From: Olsenella uli
GTDB lineage: Bacteria; Actinomycetota; Coriobacteriia; Coriobacteriales; Atopobiaceae
DNA length: 64,000 nucleotides
Assembly: GCF_016899935.1 (NCBI RefSeq)
Contig: NZ_JACJJK010000004.1
Location: 1 to 64,000 of the forward strand
Direction: 5' to 3'
Shown piece after piece: positions 20,936 through 29,578 of this stretch. Positions within the stretch are counted from its first letter, which is position 1, and every line of letters starts with the position of its first letter. The notes below the pieces were generated by a model. The model ran no database searches. It was not told where the DNA came from and saw only the letters and a program-made list of their open reading frames with translations. Both the position numbers and the translations under genes were made by a program.

Positions 20936-20989
20936 CGCCGGAGCGTTAGAAACGGGCCGCAGGTGAATTCACGAGCGGACCCAGGTACG

Positions 20990-21248
20990 CGGTAGGCGGG
21001 CGCGTTCCCGGAATCGGCGGCCTTGTTCCGGGGACGTCCGAGAAACGCGGGGCTTGTCCCACGGACGCGCGCCAGAGGCGCGCAAGGCCGCCAGTTCCTA
21101 GAGTTTCTCGCCCAACAATACGACAAGGACGGCGATTCTCGGACCAACGCGGGACAAGGGCACGATTTACTAGAAGCACGCGGAACACGGTCGCGAATTC
21201 CCGGAAGCCCCTGGGACAAGGTCCGGCAAAACGGGAAGCATCCCCGAC
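20990..21248. repeat. 31-bp phased palindromic repeat array C
   Basis: Between pknB and tRNA-Arg(CCT). Forward units at about 21120-21240 (GACAAGGACGGCG, GACAAGGGCACG, AACACGGTCGCG, GACAAGGTCCGG) step by exactly 31 bp; inverted units lie at about 21000-21062. The centre (GCGCAAGGC..CCTAGAGTTT) and the right end (GGCAAAACGGGAAGC) match array A. There is no gene-like ORF in the 425-bp gap. Confidence 0.8.
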
Positions 21249-21250
21249 AG

Positions 21251-21286
21251 CAAAGCAGGCCAGCAGCCACATGGCCACTGACCTGC
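21251..21286 (-). terminator. Probable terminator of tRNA-Arg(CCT)
   Basis: Imperfect hairpin closed by GCAGG / CCTGC, followed on the minus strand by TTTGCTG. Confidence 0.55.
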
Positions 21287-21294
21287 GAAAACTC

Positions 21295-21370
21295 TGGTGC
21301 CCCCGGGCCGATTCGAACGGCCGACACCCGCTTTAGGAGAGCGGTGCTCTATCCCCTGAGCTACGAAGGC
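21295..21370 (-). tRNA. tRNA-Arg(CCT)
   Basis: 76 nt with encoded CCA. Acceptor GCCTTCG pairs with CGGGGGC through two G-U wobbles. The loop CTCCTAA gives anticodon CCT (complement of 21335-21337), which reads AGG. Confidence 0.94.
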
Positions 21371-21379
21371 GTGAATGAC

Positions 21380-21407
21380 ATTCTATCACCGGGGCGCCGC
21401 CCGACAA
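21380..21407 (-). promoter_or_regulatory. Promoter of tRNA-Arg(CCT)
   Basis: On the minus strand TTGTCG, 16-bp spacer, TAGAAT (21380-21385), just before the tRNA. Confidence 0.5.
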
Positions 21408-21410
21408 GAA

Positions 21411-22052
21411 CTACTTCTTCTTGCGCCGGGCCTCCCGCGCCACCTGCTTGGCGACCTGCGCGGCGCGGTCCTGCTCGAAGAGCTCGACGAGGCGCTTCTC
21501 GGTGAGGCCGTTGACCTGCGCCTGGGCGCGCTTGCGGAAGGGGCGGCGCTTGGCGAAGTCGTAGATGATGGCGCCGATGATGAGGGCGTAGGCGGCCACC
21601 AGCGTGACCGTGGCGACGATGCCGTGCACGGACGTGATGTCGGTGACCTCGCCGAACGCGTACATGCCCACGAGCGAGGCGACGGCGAACACCATGGCCA
21701 CGCCGACGACGACCCAGAAGATGCGGTCGGTCCTGCGGTACTCGGGGATCGAGCGCAGGAGCAGGTCGTAGGCGCGGGTGCGCATGTCGGACTCCTCGCG
21801 CTCGCGACGGCGGCGCTCCTTCTTCTCCTCCTTGCTCTCGGACTTCCCGAAGAGCCCGGACGACTGCGGCTTGGAGCCGGTGCGGACCGAGGCGGCCGCC
21901 TCGCGCGCGGGCTTGGCCTTGGCGGCGGAGCTGCGCGAGAAGCCCCTCTTCTCGTCGTCGCCGACGACCTCCTCGACCTCCTTCTTGGGACGGCCGGCGG
22001 CGTTGCCCTCGGCCTCCTGGAGGGCGCCCTGGATGGTGTCTTTCAGTGACAA
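21411..22052 (-). CDS. Uncharacterised membrane protein with charged N-terminus
   Basis: 213 aa. Residues 1-95 are hydrophilic and strongly charged (KEEKKERRRREREE), probably disordered or coiled. Two transmembrane helices follow (about 112-134, IFWVVVGVAMVFAVASLVGM, and about 143-165, IVATVTLVAAYALIIGAII), then a basic C-terminal tail ending in KKK. Start is a TTG at 22052, chosen because AAGGAG lies 7 nt upstream and no ATG fits. It lies 26 bp downstream of purC on the same strand and may be cotranscribed with it. I do not recognise the family. Confidence 0.8.
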   Translation of the reverse strand: MSLKDTIQGALQEAEGNAAGRPKKEVEEVVGDDEKRGFSRSSAAKAKPAREAAASVRTGSKPQSSGLFGKSESKEEKKERRRREREESDMRTRAYDLLLRSIPEYRRTDRIFWVVVGVAMVFAVASLVGMYAFGEVTDITSVHGIVATVTLVAAYALIIGAIIYDFAKRRPFRKRAQAQVNGLTEKRLVELFEQDRAAQVAKQVAREARRKKK

Positions 22053-22078
22053 TGGAACTCCTTAGCTTGACGTCGCCG

Positions 22079-22963
22079 CTAGTTGGCGCGGACGGGCTCG
22101 AACGCGGTGCCGGTGATGATCTGGAACGCCTCCTGGTAGCGGTCGGAGGTACCCTTGATGACCTCGGCGGGGATGCGCGGCGGCTCGCCGGTCATGTCCC
22201 AGTTGGCGCGCAGCCAGTCGCGGACGTACTGCTTGTCGTAGCTGGGCTGGACCTTTCCCTCCTCGTAGGAGTCGGCCGGCCAGAAGCGGCTGGAGTCGGG
22301 CGTGAGGCACTCGTCGATCAGCGTGAGCCTGCCGTCGATGAAGCCGAACTCGAACTTGGTGTCGGCGATGATGATGCCCTGCTCGGCCGCGTAGTCGGCG
22401 GCCGCCTTGTAGATGGCGAGCGACGCGTCGCGCAGCTGCTCGGCGACGTCGGTGCCCACGATCTCGCAGCAGCGCTCGAAGGAGATGTTCTCGTCGTGGT
22501 CGCCGAGCTCCGCCTTGGTGGACGGGGTGAAGATCGGCTCGGGGAGCTTGGAGGCCTCGGTCAGGCCGTCGGGCAGCTTGATGCCGCAGACGGTGCCGTC
22601 CTGGTCATAGGTCTTCTTGCCGGACCCGGTGAGGTAGCCGCGCACGATGCACTCGATGGGCACGGTCTGGGCCTTCTTGACCAGCATGGAGCGGCCGGCG
22701 AGGTAGTCCGCGTAGGGCTTGAACTCCTCGGGCAGGTCCGCCACGTCGCAGGAGATCATGTGGTTGGGGATGAGGTCGGCGAAGCGCTCGAACCAGAACG
22801 CGGAGATGCGGGTGAGGATCTCGCCCTTGTAGGGAATCTCGTCGGGCAGGATGTAGTCGTAGGCGCTGATGCGGTCGGACGCCACCATGAGCAGCTTGTC
22901 GCCGCAGTCGTAGATGTCACGCACCTTGCCGTGCGAGTCCGGGCGAAGTTCCATCTCAGCCAT
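22079..22963 (-). CDS. purC: SAICAR synthase
   Basis: Phosphoribosylaminoimidazole-succinocarboxamide synthase, 294 aa, of the longer (non-E. coli) type. It ligates aspartate to CAIR in purine synthesis. Seen: HGKVRDIYD near the start, RISAYDYILPDEIPYKG, IECIVRGYLTGSG, and DTKFEFGF. Start set at the ATG at 22963 (MAEMELRPDS), 9 nt after AAAGG; a GTG at 22972 is in frame but too close to that site. A TATACT -10 lies at 23001-23006. Confidence 0.96.
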   Translation of the reverse strand: MAEMELRPDSHGKVRDIYDCGDKLLMVASDRISAYDYILPDEIPYKGEILTRISAFWFERFADLIPNHMISCDVADLPEEFKPYADYLAGRSMLVKKAQTVPIECIVRGYLTGSGKKTYDQDGTVCGIKLPDGLTEASKLPEPIFTPSTKAELGDHDENISFERCCEIVGTDVAEQLRDASLAIYKAAADYAAEQGIIIADTKFEFGFIDGRLTLIDECLTPDSSRFWPADSYEEGKVQPSYDKQYVRDWLRANWDMTGEPPRIPAEVIKGTSDRYQEAFQIITGTAFEPVRAN

Positions 22964-23000
22964 TCCGGCCACCTTTCCTCGGCGTCTCAGTCAAACAACC

Positions 23001-23006
23001 AGTATA
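23001..23006 (-). promoter_or_regulatory. -10 element of purC
   Basis: TATACT on the minus strand, 38 bp before the start. The 12-mer GTTCTTCTCGCC (23011-23022) lies immediately upstream of it. Confidence 0.5.
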
Positions 23007-23030
23007 GCGCGGCGAGAAGAACAGGCGAAG

Positions 23031-23054
23031 GGGCGGGCCCGGCTGGGTCCGCCC
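23031..23054 (-). terminator. Possible terminator of the surface-protein gene
   Basis: Stem GGGCGG / CCGCCC with inner GGG/CCC, followed on the minus strand by CTTCGCC. Only a weak T-run. Confidence 0.45.
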
Positions 23055-23099
23055 CCGACGAATTCATGCGTGCCTCAATTTGCCTGCTGGCCTCGTGAG

Positions 23100-25601
23100 C
23101 TAGCCGTTCCTGCGCCGGCGGGAGGAGACGCCCAGAGCGGCGAGAAGCGCACTCATGCCGGAGAGGGCTGCAGTGGCGACGCTCTGGAGGCTGGAGGGGT
23201 CGGAGGTCCTGGGAAGCGCCTTGCCCTCGTCAGCGGACTCGTCCTTCTCGTCCTTCTCGTCCTTCTCGTCCTTCTCGTCCTTCTCGTCCGTCTCGTCCGT
23301 CTCGTCCGTCTTGGTGTCCTGAACGTCGCCCGGCTTCTCGTCGGTGGGCTTCTGCTCCCCGCTCAGGTCCAGCTGACTCTTGGCCGTGTAGACGTAAAGC
23401 GGGCCGTCCTCTCCCTCGCAGCGGTAGACCGTGCCGTCCTGACCGTCGGTGCGTAGCGTGACGGCAGTCTTAGAGGCGTCCTCGTCCAGCGCGAAAGCCG
23501 CGTCGAGGTCGTCGACGCCGAGGGTCGAGCCGTCGATGCCGAGACCTGCGGGCGTGAGGGTCGGCATCCAGGCGTCGACCGCCCAGTTGCCCTCTTCGTC
23601 AAGATAGGGGTCAGAGACGGAGGCCAGCTCGTCGTGCCTGGTCGTGGTGCCACTCGTGATGAGGGTTCCGTCCGCGTTGCGGAGCTCGTAGCGCACGGGA
23701 ACCGTGCCGTCGTAGGTAAACGCAGGGGCCTGGGGCTCCTGCGGGGCCTTGTAGCGGAACACGAAGGTCGGACGGTCGGTGCCCGCGATGGTGTACGTGG
23801 TGCCGGAGCCCGTCGTGCGGTAGGTGCCCGTGAGGTCGGAGGACGCGAGGTCGAGGACGTAGTCGCCCTTGTCGTGCTTGAGCTGATACGCCGGGACGTC
23901 GGTCTGGTCGAGCGAGGTGAGCGTGTCTTCCGCGAGCGTCACGACCACGGCCCAGGTGCTGTCAACCTGCTGCTCGGGCTCGCCCTCTTTCTCGACCTTG
24001 CTGACGCCGCCGAGCGCCGAGAGGCTCACGCTGCCGCGGTACTCGACCTGACCGTCCTCGCCGTACACCACGTATGCCACGTTGTTGATGTCGTAGGCAT
24101 GGGCGTTTATGTCGAAGGCAGGGCCGACCACGGGAGCGAAGGTGAGCTGGATGACGTTCGGCCAGGTGTAGTTCCATGCGCCGTCCTGGTACTCGAGGGT
24201 CATCTTGGTCGTGGACTGATCAGCGACGAGCTTGTAGGCGTCGGTATACCCCGCCGACGGGACAAAGCCGTTCTCGGCAGGGGTCTCCTTTGCGTCCACG
24301 GTCACGTCGACGGCGTAATTGCCGTCATCCGCCTTGTAGACGTTCCCGACGGTGATGAGCTCAGCGGGAAGCTGGCCTGCAGTGGAGCGCACGGAGTATC
24401 CCTCGCTGCCATCAGCGTTCAGAAGTCGATAGTTTGCCATGCCTGCAATGTTGGAGACCTCGGCAGCAGTCGGCGCGGCAGGGGCGACATCGTGCTTGAA
24501 GTGGAGCAGGGCGTAGGAACCTGCGCCGGCCTGCCACTTGGACTGGCCGTCATAGAGGACGAACGTCGTTACGAGGTCGTTCTCCTGGCTGTCGTCAAAA
24601 ACCCACTCGGACGGGTCCGTCTGACCGAGGTAGCCGGTCGGCACGCCGTAGTCTTCCGCCGTGGTGCCCGCGCCCTTGATGGTGACGTCAACGGACCAGT
24701 AGGAAAGGCGCGGAATGTTCGCATTCTCATGACGGACCGGCTGGCTCCAGCTCACCACGTTGCTGATGCTCCCGATGTTCGTGGCGTGCTTCGTGCTGCC
24801 GTTCGCGTAGTAGTGCACGGCATTGTCGACGTCGAGCACGTCGTTGACGTCGAACGCGGGGGCCTGCGCAGATGCCTGGTCGGTGAAGACGATGCTCGCA
24901 CGAGCGGAACTCGTGCAGCTCCACGAACCGTCGGTGGCGGAGTCGGTGCTGAACGTGAGGGTGAGCTTGGACGCGGCCGCGTCGATGTAGACGCTCTTGG
25001 GGTCCTTGCTCCCGACCTGCCAGCTGCTCAGACCGAAATCGCTCGCCGTGGCCTGGGCGTCAAGCGTCACCGTGACGTCCCAGCCTCCCTTTTCGTTCTT
25101 GGTCGGCTCTCCGATGGAGGCGATGTTGCCCGCCGAGAGGATCGACGTGCTGTTGCTCAAGCCGTCAGCGCCGTACTTGTAGCTCACCGTGCTGGTTACG
25201 CGCGCAAGGGTGCTCGCGTCGTGCGCGGGGGCCTCAGTCTCGTACGGGTCGCCGGCGGCCTGCGCGACGGGCGCCGCCTGAGCCTCCGGATCTGCGGTCT
25301 CCACGGCCGCGGGCGCCGTCTCCCCGTCGGCCGCCTCGTTCTTCTCGGCCGGCGCCGGCTCGTCGACCTCGGTCCCGGCAGGCGCCTCCCCAACGGCCTC
25401 CGCCTCGGCCTCGGTCCCGGCGGGCACTTCCTCGGCGATTGCGTCACCCAGATCGTCGGCCTCGTCGCCGTCCACGGCCTGCTCGTCTGCGACGGCACCG
25501 CCGGCGCTGGGGTCCAGGGCCTCCGCCAGGGCGGGCGCCGGGACAGCCGTCGCGATCATCAGGGCCGAGAGGGCGCTTGCCATCAGCTGGTTTCTCGTCA
25601 T
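23100..25601 (-). CDS. LPxT-anchored surface protein with five repeats
   Basis: 833 aa. Signal peptide at 1-26 (SALSALMIATAVPAPALA). An acidic low-complexity stretch (about 28-100) is followed by about five divergent repeats of 110-120 aa, each starting near a Tyr-rich strand (VSYKYGADG, VHYYANGS, NYRLLNADG, AYVVYGEDG, VRYELRNADG) and continuing with a WDVTV-like strand. A wall-spanning tract of DEK/DET triplets follows. The C-terminus has LPRTSD, a hydrophobic segment and RRRR, i.e. a sortase signal with S in place of G. It lies downstream of a two-component system on the same strand. Adhesin-like; the ligand is unknown. I have no named family for the repeat. Confidence 0.88.
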   Translation of the reverse strand: MTRNQLMASALSALMIATAVPAPALAEALDPSAGGAVADEQAVDGDEADDLGDAIAEEVPAGTEAEAEAVGEAPAGTEVDEPAPAEKNEAADGETAPAAVETADPEAQAAPVAQAAGDPYETEAPAHDASTLARVTSTVSYKYGADGLSNSTSILSAGNIASIGEPTKNEKGGWDVTVTLDAQATASDFGLSSWQVGSKDPKSVYIDAAASKLTLTFSTDSATDGSWSCTSSARASIVFTDQASAQAPAFDVNDVLDVDNAVHYYANGSTKHATNIGSISNVVSWSQPVRHENANIPRLSYWSVDVTIKGAGTTAEDYGVPTGYLGQTDPSEWVFDDSQENDLVTTFVLYDGQSKWQAGAGSYALLHFKHDVAPAAPTAAEVSNIAGMANYRLLNADGSEGYSVRSTAGQLPAELITVGNVYKADDGNYAVDVTVDAKETPAENGFVPSAGYTDAYKLVADQSTTKMTLEYQDGAWNYTWPNVIQLTFAPVVGPAFDINAHAYDINNVAYVVYGEDGQVEYRGSVSLSALGGVSKVEKEGEPEQQVDSTWAVVVTLAEDTLTSLDQTDVPAYQLKHDKGDYVLDLASSDLTGTYRTTGSGTTYTIAGTDRPTFVFRYKAPQEPQAPAFTYDGTVPVRYELRNADGTLITSGTTTRHDELASVSDPYLDEEGNWAVDAWMPTLTPAGLGIDGSTLGVDDLDAAFALDEDASKTAVTLRTDGQDGTVYRCEGEDGPLYVYTAKSQLDLSGEQKPTDEKPGDVQDTKTDETDETDEKDEKDEKDEKDEKDESADEGKALPRTSDPSSLQSVATAALSGMSALLAALGVSSRRRRNG
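23238..23310. repeat. 9-bp tandem repeat in the surface-protein gene
   Basis: About eight copies of CTTCTCGTC or CGTCTCGTC, encoding Asp-Glu-Lys/Thr triplets. Because the unit is a multiple of three, slippage would change tract length without breaking the frame. Confidence 0.85.
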
Positions 25602-25689
25602 GTGCGTTCCTCCTCATGCGTGGTCAGGTGTCACCACACAACCCTAGGAACGCGTTGTCTCGGTCCTTGCATCATTTGGAAAGAGTTGC

Positions 25690-25709
25690 GTAACGCTGTG
25701 TAAACAACG
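25690..25709. promoter_or_regulatory. Candidate response-regulator site upstream of the surface-protein gene
   Basis: Two direct copies of a GTAAC/GTAAA half-site 10 bp apart (GTAACGCTGT then GTAAACAACG), the spacing typical for OmpR/PhoB-family regulators. It sits in the 141-bp gap between the kinase and the surface-protein gene. Confidence 0.35.
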
Positions 25710-25742
25710 TCCGTCCCCCGCCTTACAGAGTCCGCCCCGGCG

Positions 25743-27263
25743 CTACCGCTCTTGCTGCTTGCGCTCGCGGCGCTGCGGGATACGCAGCGTGAAGGTGGTG
25801 CCGCGCCCGAGCTCGGACTCCACGAGGATCGTGCCGTTGTGCCGGTCCACGATCTCCTTGGTGATGGCCAGTCCCACGCCCAGGCCGCCGGACACGCGCT
25901 CGCGGCTCACGTCGGAGCGCCAGAAGCGCGCGAAGGTCTGCGGGATGTCCTCCTTGGCGATGCCGATGCCCGTGTCCTGCACGGCAATGAGCACGTCGGA
26001 GTGGTCCTGCCGCAGAGAGACCTTCACCCAGCCGTCGGCGTTGGTGTAGCGCATCGCGTTGCTCATCAGGTTGACGATGGCCTCGCGCAACAGGTCGGGG
26101 TCCACGTCGGCGTAGAGCTCGCCGTGGGGCGTCTCGTCCACGAAGCGCAGGTGGAGGCCCTTCTCGTGGAAGAGCTGGTGCTGCGAGGAGACCAGGCTCC
26201 GCACCAGGTAGACGAGGTCGGTCCGCTCGCTCTTGAGCTCGGTCGTGCCGTTCTCCAGACGGGAGAGCTTGAGCATCGCGTCGATCAGGCGGGAGAGGCG
26301 GCGCACCTCGGTGGCCACGACCTCGAGGTGCTCGTCGTCGGCCGGGAGCACGCCGTCCTGCATGGCCTCGACGGTGGCCTGCATCGCCATGAGCGGGGTG
26401 CGCAGCTCGTGCGCCACGTCGCCGGTCAGGCGGTGCTCGAGCTTGAGGTCGCGCTCGATCGTGCCCGCCATGTCGTCGAAGGTCTCGCCGAGCTGGCCCA
26501 CCTCGTCGGTTCCCGTGACCTTGGAGCGGGCGGTGAGGTCACCGTTCCTGATCTGCTTGGCCGTAGAGGTGATGCACTGGATCGGGCGGGAGATGGCCCG
26601 CGACACAAAGTACCCGATCACGCAGGCGAGAAGGGCGGCGATGGCCGCGGCGGTGGCGATGGCGCCGTAGGAGTTGGTCCGGAAGGCGGCGTCGGCCTTC
26701 GTGAGGAGGGCCTCGGACCCGAGCGCCCAGAGCCGGACCGTGCCCACGATCTTGCCGCTGGGGGCCGTGATGGCCGCGCTGACCGTGGCGTTCTCTGCCG
26801 TGGGCACCGTCGCCGAGGCGCGTGAGCCGCCGCCGGGCAGCCGGCCCGGGCCGGTGGCCCACGTGTCGTCGTAGAGGATCTCCCCATCGGTCGTGGTGAC
26901 CTGCACCACGATCTCCGACGAGACGGCCGAGGCGGAGCCCGCGACGGCCGCGACCTCCTCGTTCATCTCGCCTGCCTCGGCGTAGGCGTCGGAGATGGCG
27001 TCTGCCGTGGAGTCCGCCAGCCCCTGCATGTTCTGGCGCGTGTAGGCCATGAACTGCGGCTCCCACACGATGGCGAGAACCGCCACGAGCACGAGCGCGG
27101 TCATGATGGCGGTGAGCGCGAAGGCGAAGGTGAGGCTCGTCACGTAGGGACGGCCCCGCTTGGGACGGCGCTTGATGGTGTTCCACGAGCTGGTGCCCGA
27201 GGACGGCCGCTCGCCGCCCTCGTCGGCGGGCGCCCTTCTCCCGGTCACGAACTTTGCGGCCAT
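25743..27263 (-). CDS. Two-component sensor histidine kinase
   Basis: 506 aa. A basic N-terminus is followed by TM1 (about 41-66), an extracytoplasmic sensor domain (about 67-198), TM2 (about 199-221), HAMP (about 222-275), HisKA with the phosphorylated His near 285 (DVAHELRTPL), and a HATPase domain with N-box NLMSNAMRYT, DTGIGI, and GGLGVGLAI. It should autophosphorylate and pass the phosphate to the adjacent response regulator, whose stop codon lies 9 bp upstream. Start ATG at 27263 after AGGAAG. The stimulus is unknown; the location suggests a role in envelope or surface-protein control. Confidence 0.95.
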   Translation of the reverse strand: MAAKFVTGRRAPADEGGERPSSGTSSWNTIKRRPKRGRPYVTSLTFAFALTAIMTALVLVAVLAIVWEPQFMAYTRQNMQGLADSTADAISDAYAEAGEMNEEVAAVAGSASAVSSEIVVQVTTTDGEILYDDTWATGPGRLPGGGSRASATVPTAENATVSAAITAPSGKIVGTVRLWALGSEALLTKADAAFRTNSYGAIATAAAIAALLACVIGYFVSRAISRPIQCITSTAKQIRNGDLTARSKVTGTDEVGQLGETFDDMAGTIERDLKLEHRLTGDVAHELRTPLMAMQATVEAMQDGVLPADDEHLEVVATEVRRLSRLIDAMLKLSRLENGTTELKSERTDLVYLVRSLVSSQHQLFHEKGLHLRFVDETPHGELYADVDPDLLREAIVNLMSNAMRYTNADGWVKVSLRQDHSDVLIAVQDTGIGIAKEDIPQTFARFWRSDVSRERVSGGLGVGLAITKEIVDRHNGTILVESELGRGTTFTLRIPQRRERKQQER

Positions 27264-27272
27264 GACCGCTTC

Positions 27273-27995
27273 CTACTTGGTGGCGGAATCAGACGGCTTC
27301 TCCGGCGCCTCGAAGCGGTAGCCCACGCCGTGCACGGTGTAGAGCCAGCGCGGGTTGCGCGGGTCGTCGCCGAGCTTGGCGCGCAGGTTCTTGACGTGGG
27401 AGTCGATCGTGCGCTCGTAGCCCTCGAAGTCGTAGCCCAGGACCTTCTCGACCAGCTCCATGCGGGTGTAGACGCGGCCCGGGTAGCGCGCGAGGGTGGT
27501 GAGCAGCTTGAACTCGGAGGCCGTGAGGTCGACCTCCTTGCCCTCAACGAGGACCTTGTGGCCGGAGATGTCGATCACGAGGTCGCCGAAGTCGAGCGTC
27601 TCGAGCGCGGGCTCGGCCTCGGTGTGGGCGCGACGCAGCAGCGCGCGGACGCGCGCGACGAGCTCGCGGGGCGAGAAGGGCTTGATCAGGTAGTCGTCCG
27701 CGCCGAGCTCCAGGCCGATGATGCGGTCCTCCACCTCGCCCTTGGCCGTGAGCATGATGATGGGCACGTTGGAGGTCTCGCGGATGGCGCGGCAGACGCG
27801 CTCGCCCGAGAGCTTGGGGAGCATCAGGTCCAGGATCACGAGGTCGAAGGAGTGCTTCTCGAACTCCTCGACCGCGCTCTGGCCGTCACCGACCCCGCGC
27901 ACGATGTAGTTCTCGCGCTCGAGATAGGCCGCGACGGCGTCACGGATCGCCTTCTCGTCCTCGACCAGCAGGATCTTCTTCTCGTCTGAAGCCAT
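27273..27995 (-). CDS. OmpR/PhoB-family response regulator
   Basis: 240 aa. The receiver domain (about 7-120) has acidic pocket VEDE, phosphoacceptor Asp near 56 (LVILDLMLP) and switch lysine in MLTAKG. A winged-helix DNA-binding domain (about 135-230) contains TASEFKLLTTLARYPGRVYT and the Tyr-rich C-terminal hairpin LYTVHGVGYRF. First gene of the two-component operon; start ATG at 27995 after GGGAGG. A -10-like TACACT lies about 55 bp upstream. Confidence 0.96.
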   Translation of the reverse strand: MASDEKKILLVEDEKAIRDAVAAYLERENYIVRGVGDGQSAVEEFEKHSFDLVILDLMLPKLSGERVCRAIRETSNVPIIMLTAKGEVEDRIIGLELGADDYLIKPFSPRELVARVRALLRRAHTEAEPALETLDFGDLVIDISGHKVLVEGKEVDLTASEFKLLTTLARYPGRVYTRMELVEKVLGYDFEGYERTIDSHVKNLRAKLGDDPRNPRWLYTVHGVGYRFEAPEKPSDSATK

Positions 27996-28081
27996 CTTGG
28001 CCTCCCTGGTTTTCTCGCGTTGCCGACGCGCGGCCCGTAAGTGTCTCTAGTGTACCCCACCGGCGCGGGCTCGATGCGACC

Positions 28082-29290
28082 TTACAGGCGGAAGGTGCGT
28101 ACGGCCACGGTGGCCGGATAGCCCGTGTCGGCGTCCTTGACCGTGGCGTAGGTGACGAAGAGGTCGCACTCGCCCGTGCGGGCGGGGTAGTCGCCGTAGT
28201 CGACGGAGCGGTCCGCCGAGCCGAGCACCGCGTACTGCCGCTTGGCGAGGTCGACAACGAAGTACGAGGCGAGGCTCTTGATGATGACCGTGTCGCCGGT
28301 CCCGCAGCCTATCTCGGAGGGCTCGCGGTTGAGCCGGAAGAAGCCCCCGTCGGCGGTCCCGACGTAGGTCCCCATCTGCCCGAGCAGGCCGCCGGTGCTG
28401 TAGCTGGCCTCAACCGAGACGAGAAACCGCTCGCCGACGCGCGTGGCCTTGAACGGGCGGACGTTCTGGGGCATGACGAGCTGGTCCAGGCGGGTGGCAA
28501 GGTCGTCCGAGAGCGAGTAGGCCGTCACGCCGTAGAAGACGCCCTCGTCGGCGCGGACGCGCGGGGTGAGGATGACGGCGTCGCCCGAGACGCTCGGCGC
28601 CGTGGCAAAGCGCCCCGGCGACTCCACCGCCGCCTTGGCCTCCGCGTCGCCGAGATGCCACACGTAGCAGCGCGAGGGGTCGGCCGTGTGCGAGCCGGTC
28701 GCGGAGGGCTGCACCTGCCAGAGGACCGTCCGGCCGGACACGGCGACCGCCGCCGGGTCGTACTCCGCGTCCGACTCCCAGAGCGTGACGGGGTCGTCGG
28801 CGAGCGCGCCGCCCGAGAAGGACGCGGCGTAGAGCTTCCACGCGCGCGACTGCAGGTCGAGCTCGACCCAGGCGTAGGCGTAGTCCGAGCAGCGGACGTC
28901 GTAGATCACGGTGGTCGCGGTCGTGCCCACCGGCTCGGACACCACCTCGACGAGCTGGCCCGACGCGAGGGAGAGCGCCGAGGCCTTCACCATGGGCGCG
29001 GCGGAGGAGCCGGCCGTGGTGACGGGCACCCAGGTCCCCTCGCTCGGGTGGAGCACGTTACCCAGGGGGAAGGACCAGGCCGCCTCCTCGACGAGCGCGA
29101 GGTCCACGCTCTCAAAGGTGTCCAGGATGCTCTCGGCCGAGTCCTCGTCGACCACGACCGGGTCGGAGGTCTCCTCCTCGTCGGTGGTGTGGGTGCAGCC
29201 GGAGAGGAGGGTGACCGTCGCGGCGGCGGCCGCCGAGCCGACGGCCGCGCCCTTGAGGAACGTGCGGCGTGTGGGGACGGGCAGGCGCAT
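28082..29290 (-). CDS. Tat-exported lipoprotein, probable beta-propeller
   Basis: 402 aa. The N-terminus RRTFLKGAAVGSAAAAA carries a twin-arginine motif, and LLSGC is a lipobox, so the mature protein should start at Cys near residue 30 on the outer face of the membrane. The rest consists of repeated strands such as SRAWKLYAASFSGG, RTVLWQVQPS and YAVLGSADRSV, in the style of a bladed beta-propeller. Start ATG at 29290 lies 7 bp after the TSCPD gene's stop codon and lacks a clear ribosome binding site, so coupling is likely. A longer reading frame upstream overlaps the TSCPD gene and was not used. Function unknown. Confidence 0.82.
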   Translation of the reverse strand: MRLPVPTRRTFLKGAAVGSAAAAATVTLLSGCTHTTDEEETSDPVVVDEDSAESILDTFESVDLALVEEAAWSFPLGNVLHPSEGTWVPVTTAGSSAAPMVKASALSLASGQLVEVVSEPVGTTATTVIYDVRCSDYAYAWVELDLQSRAWKLYAASFSGGALADDPVTLWESDAEYDPAAVAVSGRTVLWQVQPSATGSHTADPSRCYVWHLGDAEAKAAVESPGRFATAPSVSGDAVILTPRVRADEGVFYGVTAYSLSDDLATRLDQLVMPQNVRPFKATRVGERFLVSVEASYSTGGLLGQMGTYVGTADGGFFRLNREPSEIGCGTGDTVIIKSLASYFVVDLAKRQYAVLGSADRSVDYGDYPARTGECDLFVTYATVKDADTGYPATVAVRTFRL

Positions 29291-29297
29291 GGCGGGG

Positions 29298-29561
29298 CTA
29301 GCCGCGCGCGGCGGCGGTCGCCTCGGTGAGCGCGCGGGCGAGCTGATCGGCACAGGACGTGGGGCGCGGGCCGCAGGTGTTGCCGGACAGGATGCCCACA
29401 ATCTCTTCCACGGGGTGGCCGACCACGAGCTTGCCGATCGCCTTGAGGTTGCCGTTGCAGCCGCCCTCGAAGGAGACGTGCTCGATGGTCGTGCCGTCGT
29501 CGGACAGGTCGATGTGGATGGCGCGCGAGCAGACGCCGCGCGGCGTGTAGTCGAAGTGCAT
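29298..29561 (-). CDS. TSCPD-domain protein (TIGR03905 type)
   Basis: 87 aa. The whole protein corresponds to the small TSCPD domain known from the C-terminus of some ribonucleotide reductases and from stand-alone proteins. Visible are VCSRAIHIDL, FEGGCNGNLKAI, SGNTCGPRPTSCADQLARAL, with three conserved cysteines. Start ATG at 29561 after AGGAG. Placed between purB and the lipoprotein gene. The biochemical role of stand-alone TSCPD proteins is not established. Confidence 0.85.
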   Translation of the reverse strand: MHFDYTPRGVCSRAIHIDLSDDGTTIEHVSFEGGCNGNLKAIGKLVVGHPVEEIVGILSGNTCGPRPTSCADQLARALTEATAAARG

Positions 29562-29578
29562 CTCTATCTCCTCTCGAT

